Program-made: the position numbers and the translations under genes
The notes under the pieces: generated by a model
The model's database searches: none
Told to the model about the DNA's origin: nothing
The model's input: only the letters and a program-made list of their open reading frames with translations
Shown here: piece by piece, positions 58,862 through 64,000 of the stretch
How the letters are laid out: each line of letters opens with the position of its first letter
Numbering within the stretch: position 1 is the stretch's first letter
DNA from: Aminomonas paucivorans DSM 12260
GTDB taxonomy: Bacteria > Synergistota > Synergistia > Synergistales > Synergistaceae
Assembly: GCF_000165795.1 (NCBI RefSeq)
Contig: NZ_CM001022.1
Span: 1,769,812-1,833,811, forward strand
Reading direction: 5' to 3'
DNA length: 64,000 bases

Positions 58862-61311
58862 GCCCCGTCCCTCCCCAGGGCTTCCCGGACCTTCGCCACC
58901 AGGTCCCGGGCGGTGAAGGGCTTGGGCAGGAAGAGGACCCCCGGGTCCAGGACGCCCCGGTGGGCGATGACGTCCTCGTGGTACCCGGAAGTGAACAGGA
59001 CCGGAAGGTCCGGCCGGATCGCCAGGAGCCTCTCGTGGAGCTCCTTGCCGTTGAGGTCCGGCAGCACCACGTCCGACAGGAGAAGTTGCACCTGATCCTT
59101 CCTCTCCCGGAAGAGGGCCTCCGCCTGCCGGGCGTTCTCCGCCACCAGGACCTCCAGACCCCTCCCCCTCAGGATCCGCTCCACCAGGCCGCGAACCGCC
59201 GGTTCGTCCTCCGCCAGGAGCACCAGCCCCTCCAGGGGGGTTTCCTGGCGGGGATCCTTCTGGGGCTCCCCGGAGGGCTCCAAGGAGCCTCCCTCCCGGG
59301 GAAGATAGATCTTGAAGGTGCTCCCCTTGCCCGGTTCGCTGTAGACCCACAGATGCCCCCCGTGCTGCTTCACGATGCCGTACACCATGGACAGCCCCAG
59401 CCCCGTCCCCTTGCCCACGGGCTTGGTGGTGAAGAAGGGCTCGAACAGGTGCGCCCTAGTTTCCTCATCCATCCCCGTGCCCGTGTCGGACACCTCCAGC
59501 AGGACGTAGGAACCCGGGGCGGCCTCCAGATACCAGACCGCCGCCTCAGCACGAAGCTCCACGTGGGACGTCCGCAGGGAGAGGATTCCCCCTTCGGGCA
59601 TGGCGTCCCGGGCGTTCACCGCCAGGTTCACGAGCACCTGCTCGAACTGGGCAGGGTCCACTCGAACCAGTCCCAGGTCCTCCCCGGGGCGGAAACGGAT
59701 CTGCACATCCTCCCCCAGAAGACGGTCGAGCAGCCGGAGGCTTTCCTCGATCCGCTCGTTCAGGTCCACCACCTTGGGGTCCAGGGTCTGGCGGCGGCTG
59801 AAGGCCAGAAGCTGGCGGGTGAGGTCCGTGGCCCTGCGCCCCAGACGCTCCACCTCCTCCAGATCCCGAACTGCCCCCTCCTGCCCCTCCAGCTTCCCTC
59901 GGGCCAGTTCCGTATAGCCCAGGATGCCCGTCAGCAGGTTGTTGAAGTCGTGGGCCACCCCTCCCGCCAGGCGCCCCACGGACTCCATCTTCTGCGCCTG
60001 GAGGAGCTGGTCCTCCAGGCGCGCCCGGAGACGGTCCGCCTCCACCCGGGCGGTCTGGTCCGTCAGCATGGCAAAGGACCCGCAGAAGCGCCCCTCTTCG
60101 TCCTGCACGGGGGAAGCGGAGACGTGGGCCCAGAGGTTTTCCCCGTCCCGGCGCCGGAAGCGGCGTTCGTACCGCTCTCCTCGCCCCGACCGCCGCACCT
60201 CGTGGCGGAGCCTCTGATCCTCCCGGTCCTCCGGGAAGAGGAACTCCTCCACGGGACGGCCCAGGAGTTCCTCCTCCTTTTCGTAACCCAGCATCTCGCA
60301 GAGCCGAGGGTTCGCCAGGATCACCCGAAAACCCTCGTCCAGGGCACAGATTCCCTCCAGGGAAGTCTCCACGATGCGCCTATAGCGCTCCTCGCTGGCC
60401 CGGAGATCCCGTTCCAGCTCGTACCGATGGCGGTAGAACTGGGTTTCCCTGCGGTTCCACATCGCCAGCCCCCCCAGGGCCAGGGCCAGGACCAGAAACC
60501 CCGCAGCCCCCAGAAGAAGCCGCACCTTCTCCCGCAGGGGGCGAAGAACCTCGTCCCGCGGGACCGAGACCTCCACCAGCCAGGCGAACCCCGGGAGGTC
60601 CGCCCGGGCCACCAGTCGGTCCTCCTCCCTCGTCCCTCGCTCCTCCGGGGAGAGGGGGAAGCGCAACCTCACCCGCCCCCCGGCGTAGGGAAGGGGCAGG
60701 GGATCCAGCACCCCCCGGAGGAACTGACGGGGATCCAGGAGGTAGAGCACGAACCCTCCCGGCGCGGCCTCCATCCCTTCCCGCATCAGGGGGATTCCCA
60801 AGACCACCGTGGATTCCTCCGGGGTGCCTCCCAGATCCACCAGGCGGGGTTCCGCTCCTCCCCGAAGCCGTGCCAGAACCTGCGCCACCCGGTCCGCCGG
60901 GAACACCCCGCCCCCCACCTCCAGGCGGGGATGTCCCGCCGCATCCAGCAGGACCGCCCCTCGGTGGTGGAACACCCGACGCCGCAGCTCCAGCCATCGC
61001 GTCAGGAAATGGAGGGAATCGGGGGAGGGTTTTCCTCCCAGGAGGGGTAGGACCGCCATTTCCACCACGGGACTTCGGGCCATGACCCTCCCGTCGGCCA
61101 GGAGCTGGTCTTTCCGAAACCCCAGCAGGGCCATGCGCTGCGCCGCCAGAACCTCCAGGACCTGCCGTGAAGCCAGGAGAAGGCGCTGCTCCTGGAAGCG
61201 GAGGATCTCCAGTCCGTCCCGGATCAGGAGAAACCCGGAGAGAAGCAGCAGGACCCCCAGGCCCCCGGCGATCCACTTCAGGGGAATGCCCCCGATCCTT
61301 CGCCTTTCCAT
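58858..61311 (-). CDS. Hybrid sensor histidine kinase with PAS and receiver domains
   Basis: The 817-residue membrane kinase has a span at about 12-32, an extracytoplasmic sensor domain to about 270, and a second span (LLLGAAGFLVLALALGGLAM). A PAS domain follows (SEERYRRIVETSLEGICALD), then a HisKA box with the phosphorylated His in GGVAHDFNNLLTGILGYTE. The HATPase has NLAVNARDAMPEGG, LEVSDTGTGMDEETR and GTGLGLSMVYGIVKQHGGHL. The C-terminal receiver has LLSDVVLPDLNGKELHERLL with the acceptor Asp. Output may pass back or to an unlinked protein. ATG 61311 follows GGGAGGAGGGG. It is 90 bases after the HD-GYP receptor gene. Confidence 0.92.
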   Translation of the reverse strand: MERRRIGGIPLKWIAGGLGVLLLLSGFLLIRDGLEILRFQEQRLLLASRQVLEVLAAQRMALLGFRKDQLLADGRVMARSPVVEMAVLPLLGGKPSPDSLHFLTRWLELRRRVFHHRGAVLLDAAGHPRLEVGGGVFPADRVAQVLARLRGGAEPRLVDLGGTPEESTVVLGIPLMREGMEAAPGGFVLYLLDPRQFLRGVLDPLPLPYAGGRVRLRFPLSPEERGTREEDRLVARADLPGFAWLVEVSVPRDEVLRPLREKVRLLLGAAGFLVLALALGGLAMWNRRETQFYRHRYELERDLRASEERYRRIVETSLEGICALDEGFRVILANPRLCEMLGYEKEEELLGRPVEEFLFPEDREDQRLRHEVRRSGRGERYERRFRRRDGENLWAHVSASPVQDEEGRFCGSFAMLTDQTARVEADRLRARLEDQLLQAQKMESVGRLAGGVAHDFNNLLTGILGYTELARGKLEGQEGAVRDLEEVERLGRRATDLTRQLLAFSRRQTLDPKVVDLNERIEESLRLLDRLLGEDVQIRFRPGEDLGLVRVDPAQFEQVLVNLAVNARDAMPEGGILSLRTSHVELRAEAAVWYLEAAPGSYVLLEVSDTGTGMDEETRAHLFEPFFTTKPVGKGTGLGLSMVYGIVKQHGGHLWVYSEPGKGSTFKIYLPREGGSLEPSGEPQKDPRQETPLEGLVLLAEDEPAVRGLVERILRGRGLEVLVAENARQAEALFRERKDQVQLLLSDVVLPDLNGKELHERLLAIRPDLPVLFTSGYHEDVIAHRGVLDPGVLFLPKPFTARDLVAKVREALGRDGA

Positions 61312-61401
61312 GGCCCCTCCTCCCTTCTGTCCGGAAGCGACCCGCTGGAGCACAAAGGCCCCCGTGCACCCCCGCCGGTCTCTCCGACGGGGAAAACCCT
61401 T

Positions 61402-63138
61402 TCACCGATCCGGGAAGCGCGCCTGGATGGAGAGGACCTCCTCCATCCCCTCCAGAAGCAGGTCCACCAGGAGAGGGTCGAACTGCCTTCCCCTCTCGTC
61501 CCGAAAAGACTCCACCACCCGGGAGATCGGCCAGGCTTCCTTGTAGCATCGCCGGTTCGCCAGGGCATCGAAGACGTCTGCCACCGCCACGATGCGCCCG
61601 TAAAGGTGGATCTCCTCCTCTCGAAGCCCCCGAGGGTACCCGGCTCCGTCCCACCGTTCGTGGTGCTGCCCCGCGATGATCGCCGCCGCCGACAGGGATT
61701 CCCGGGGCGAACGGCTCAGCAGCTCCTCCTCCAGGGCGGCGTGGCGCTTCACCTGCTCAAACTCCTGGGGGTCCAGGCGTCCGGGCTTGCAGAGAATCGC
61801 GTCGGGGACGGCGATCTTGCCCACATCGTGCAGGGGCGCCACCCTGCGAAGCAACAGGACCTCCTGCTCCGGCAGCCCCAGCCCCCTCCCCAGGAAGGCG
61901 GCCGTCTCGGCGACCCGGCGGACGTGGTTCGCCGTCTCCCGGGAACGCCCTTCGATGGCCTCCCCCAGGAGATCGATGGTCTCCTCCTGCACCGCCCGGA
62001 TCTCCTCCTGCAGTTTCTCCATCTGCCGGCGCTGCGTCAGGGCCCGGTTCTTCGCCCGCAGGGCCGCGGCCAGGAGGACGATGACCCCCAGCAGGAGCAG
62101 GACCACCGCCCCCGCCCCCAGAAGAACCGGGCGGTGACGCTCGTAGAAGGAGGGCGGGCGTCCCACCACCCGGGTGTCCGCAGGCCACTGGTGGAGTTCC
62201 AGACCGAACCGGCGCAGAACCCGATAGTCCGCGTAGTAGCCCCCCGAGGCCGAGGGATGAAGCCTTTCGGCGGGCAGGACTCCCCGCCAGGTCAGGTCCA
62301 GAAGCCGCGCCCCCTGTTCCCCCACCTTCCGGGGGTCCAGCATGTACCCCCCCACCACCCCGAAGGGCAGGTAGATGGTCCAGCAGGACCAGACGGGGAC
62401 CGGAGACGCCCGGGAAAGGACCTGGGCCACCTCCCGGGGGGTGACCCCCCGTCCCTGCTCCTGGTCCCGAAAGAAGGTGGACAGGACCACCACGTCCCCC
62501 GACCCCAGGCTGTTCAGGAAACGTTCCGCCTCTCGGAGGGAGCGGAACTCCCGGGCAGTTCCCCGGGCGCCTCGGAGGTTCTCCAGGAAGGGGCGAGCCT
62601 CCTCCGCCAGGAGCCGCCCCGATTCGGTGCCGTCGTGGAGGTAGTGGACCCGTTCGGCCTGCGGGTTGACCCGCAGGGCCAGGTCCAGGGTCTTGGGGAG
62701 GTCCGTGGCCTCGGGGAGGACGCGGATGTGGGCGGGAAGGCGGGGATCCGTCGGACCGTTGATCCCCACCGCCACCACCGGCGTCTGGGAGAACAGGGGC
62801 TCGAGGTAGCGAAGGAAAAAGTCCAGAGCGTTGTTGTCCGATAGGAGGATCCCGTCCAGGCGGACCCCCCGGAGCTTCCTCCTAAGGAGTCCCCCCAACT
62901 CGTCCAGATAGGGGGAACCGGTCCAGTGCTTCGTGTCCAGGTACTCCGCCCGCAGCTCCAGCGTCGGGTCCTGGGCGGCGAAGAAATCCTGGATCCCCCG
63001 GTGGACGTCCTCGGTCCAGCTCATGTCCCGTCCGTAGGAATGGATCACCAGGACCCGACGAGCCTGGGCATCCCCCCCCCGGACCGATGCGGCGAACCAC
63101 AGGAGCAGCCATGCTGTCAGGAGGACCCGACGTCCCAC
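61402..63138 (-). CDS. HD-GYP receptor with ABC-type substrate-binding sensor domain
   Basis: The 578-residue protein has a signal-anchor N-terminus (RRVLLTAWLLLWFAASV) and an extracytoplasmic ABC-substrate-binding-like domain, roughly 35-320. That domain opens VLVIHSYGRDMSWTEDVHRG, with ILLSDNNALDFFLRYLEPLF later. A span follows (VLLGAGAVVLLLLGVIVLLA), then a short coiled coil and an HD-GYP domain: HVRRVAETAAFLGRGLGLPE, LHDVGKIAVPDAILCKPGRL, HHERWDGAGYPRGL, ADVFDALANRRCYKEAWPIS. Probable role: ligand-controlled breakdown of cyclic di-GMP. The GTG at 63138 after GGGAGGG is preferred to an ATG upstream because it gives a clean signal sequence. Confidence 0.88.
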   Translation of the reverse strand: MGRRVLLTAWLLLWFAASVRGGDAQARRVLVIHSYGRDMSWTEDVHRGIQDFFAAQDPTLELRAEYLDTKHWTGSPYLDELGGLLRRKLRGVRLDGILLSDNNALDFFLRYLEPLFSQTPVVAVGINGPTDPRLPAHIRVLPEATDLPKTLDLALRVNPQAERVHYLHDGTESGRLLAEEARPFLENLRGARGTAREFRSLREAERFLNSLGSGDVVVLSTFFRDQEQGRGVTPREVAQVLSRASPVPVWSCWTIYLPFGVVGGYMLDPRKVGEQGARLLDLTWRGVLPAERLHPSASGGYYADYRVLRRFGLELHQWPADTRVVGRPPSFYERHRPVLLGAGAVVLLLLGVIVLLAAALRAKNRALTQRRQMEKLQEEIRAVQEETIDLLGEAIEGRSRETANHVRRVAETAAFLGRGLGLPEQEVLLLRRVAPLHDVGKIAVPDAILCKPGRLDPQEFEQVKRHAALEEELLSRSPRESLSAAAIIAGQHHERWDGAGYPRGLREEEIHLYGRIVAVADVFDALANRRCYKEAWPISRVVESFRDERGRQFDPLLVDLLLEGMEEVLSIQARFPDR

Positions 63139-63234
63139 GGAAATCCCTCCCCCGAGGCCCATAGACAACCGCCCTAAAGCGATACCTCTCTGACGAAGTC
63201 TACACCAACCCCTCTGTCCTGTCTTGGGAGAGAC

Positions 63235-63286
63235 AACGCCAAGCCCCCGGTCGTCGGAGGCTGCCGACGACCGGGGGCTTGGCGTT
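63235..63286 (-). terminator. 23-bp perfect hairpin after the phosphoribosyltransferase gene
   Basis: Arms 63235-63257 and 63264-63286 are exact inverted copies (ends AACGCC/GGCGTT, core CCCCCGGTCGTCGG) around a 6-base loop. On the minus strand GTCTCT follows, not a clean U-run. It lies 20 bases past the stop of the gene at 63306 and is most simply a terminator. Confidence 0.65.
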
Positions 63287-63305
63287 CCGCTAAAGAACGG
63301 CCGGT

Positions 63306-63860
63306 TCAGCGCCCTTCGGGAAAGACCGGGAGCTTCTCCAGATAGAGCAGGTCTTCCCCGTGGTAGCCCCCCTCCTCCAGCAGCACCGCCACACGGCAGA
63401 CCACGGAGGCCTCCGCCTGGGACAACAGGGCTTCCACCGCCTTCAGGGAGCCCCCGGTGGACACCACATCGTCCACCACCCCCACCCGCCGACCCCGGAG
63501 ACGCCGCCGGTCCACCCCGTCCAGCACCAGGGTCTGGGGGGCCTGGGTGGTGATGGAGCGCACCTCCACCACCAGGGGGTCCTCCATGTAGCTCTTCACG
63601 GACTTGCGCACCGTCACGTAATCCAGGCTCAGCCTCCGGGCCAGGGCGTGGGTGAGGGGGATTCCCTTGGCCTCCAGACAGACCAGCAGATCCAGCTCCT
63701 CCCGAGGCATCTTGGGCAGTAGGGCGTCGGCGCACCGCTCCACCAGCTCCGTGTCCCCCAGCATCACGAAGGAGGCGATGACCAGACCCGGAGCCACCCG
63801 GACCTTCTTCAGCTCCCGCTCGATTCCCGCCACCTTCAGGGTGTAATGGGTTTCGCTCAT
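63306..63860 (-). CDS. Phosphoribosyltransferase family protein (purine type)
   Basis: The 184-residue type I phosphoribosyltransferase has the PRPP-binding loop RRVGVVDDVVSTGGSLKAVE at about 125-144, with both acidic residues. A central LLVCLEAKGIPLTHALARRL and YVTVRKSVKSYMEDPLVVEV follow the pattern of adenine/xanthine phosphoribosyltransferases. Base specificity cannot be read from these motifs. ATG 63860 follows AGGAGG. The next gene upstream on this strand ends 13 bases away and encodes a membrane protein, which would fit a purine uptake-salvage pair, but that is speculation. Confidence 0.82.
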   Translation of the reverse strand: MSETHYTLKVAGIERELKKVRVAPGLVIASFVMLGDTELVERCADALLPKMPREELDLLVCLEAKGIPLTHALARRLSLDYVTVRKSVKSYMEDPLVVEVRSITTQAPQTLVLDGVDRRRLRGRRVGVVDDVVSTGGSLKAVEALLSQAEASVVCRVAVLLEEGGYHGEDLLYLEKLPVFPEGR

Positions 63861-63873
63861 GCCGTCGGTCCTC

Positions 63874-64000
63874 CTACAGGGAGAAGAAGAGCTTGATGCC
63901 CAGACCGGCGAGGAGCCCGTAGAAGGGGTTCCACCGGGCCGTCACCAGCACCGTGGCCCCGATCACCATGCCCCAAGGGGAGAAGCCAAAGGGCCCCTGG
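63874..64000 (-). CDS. C-terminal end of a membrane protein, partial
   Basis: Only the last ~41 codons are in the window. They read as one or two hydrophobic segments, WGMVIGATVLVTARWNPFYG then LLAGLGIKLFFSL, and stop at 63874. The frame is open to the right edge on the minus strand. This fits a permease or another polytopic membrane protein; the family cannot be named from so little. Its stop is 13 bases before the phosphoribosyltransferase start, so the two are probably co-transcribed. Confidence 0.6.
   Translation of the reverse strand, partial: QGPFGFSPWGMVIGATVLVTARWNPFYGLLAGLGIKLFFSL

Overview
The window reads as a piece of a GC-rich, diderm, anaerobic-type bacterial chromosome. The best guess is a Synergistota member, something like Aminomonas. 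This rests on gene order and content: LPS transport genes lptA/lptB, a K+-type membrane pyrophosphatase, RNase G next to paired radical-SAM genes, Rex, pdxST, and rsmI followed by metG. The species is inference; no marker was searched. Codon use is strongly GC3-rich, so antisense frames are open almost everywhere. Those shadows have been left out. No tRNA, rRNA, insertion sequence or CRISPR array was seen.

Layout. (1) 1-3881: the right end of an integrated genetic element that runs off the left edge. It carries a minus-strand cascade: XRE repressor, unknown 261-aa protein, small HTH protein, then a large primase/helicase. Its edge cuts methionyl-tRNA synthetase (metG) after codon 24, inside the HIGH motif. 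(2) 3970-20045: one minus-strand block for shape, division and chromosome upkeep: mreB-mreC-mreD-mrdA-minC-minD-minE-rodA-radical SAM-DUF2344-rng-smc-trmN6-like-rsmI-(metG). (3) 20177-26319: a stress and repair operon, lapA-recJ-relA-dtd-MBL hydrolase-radC, with its own promoter. (4) 26489-29241: yajC-secD-secF. (5) 29341-34970: dnaG-rpoD, an archaeo-eukaryotic release-factor-like protein, an RqcP-type S4 protein, ridA and rex. (6) 35109-38979: pyrophosphatase, mobB and an AI-2E family permease. (7) 39085-42569: an HD-GYP gene overlapping larB tail to tail, then guaA. (8) 42713-44789: groES-groEL under a CIRCE operator. (9) 44875-50352: tsaD, an FmdB-type zinc protein, an unknown exported protein, murJ, a divergent hydrogenase-maturation-type protease, lptB and lptA. 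(10) 50449-55072: thrC-thrB-lysC-asd behind a T-box leader. (11) 55256-57862: cysK and pdxS-pdxT on the plus strand. (12) 57869-64000: a signalling operon (ABC-binding-protein/HD-GYP receptor, hybrid histidine kinase, small SHOCT-like membrane protein, cyclase-family hydrolase), then a phosphoribosyltransferase and the end of a membrane protein gene.

Genes within operons are very tightly packed. Many stop/start pairs overlap as ATGA, GTGA, TTGA or TGATG, implying translational coupling. The items most worth following up are the metG insertion, the pairing of a Vms1/eRF1-like protein with an RqcP-like protein (a possible bacterial ribosome-quality-control release module), and the T-box whose specifier does not read as threonine.
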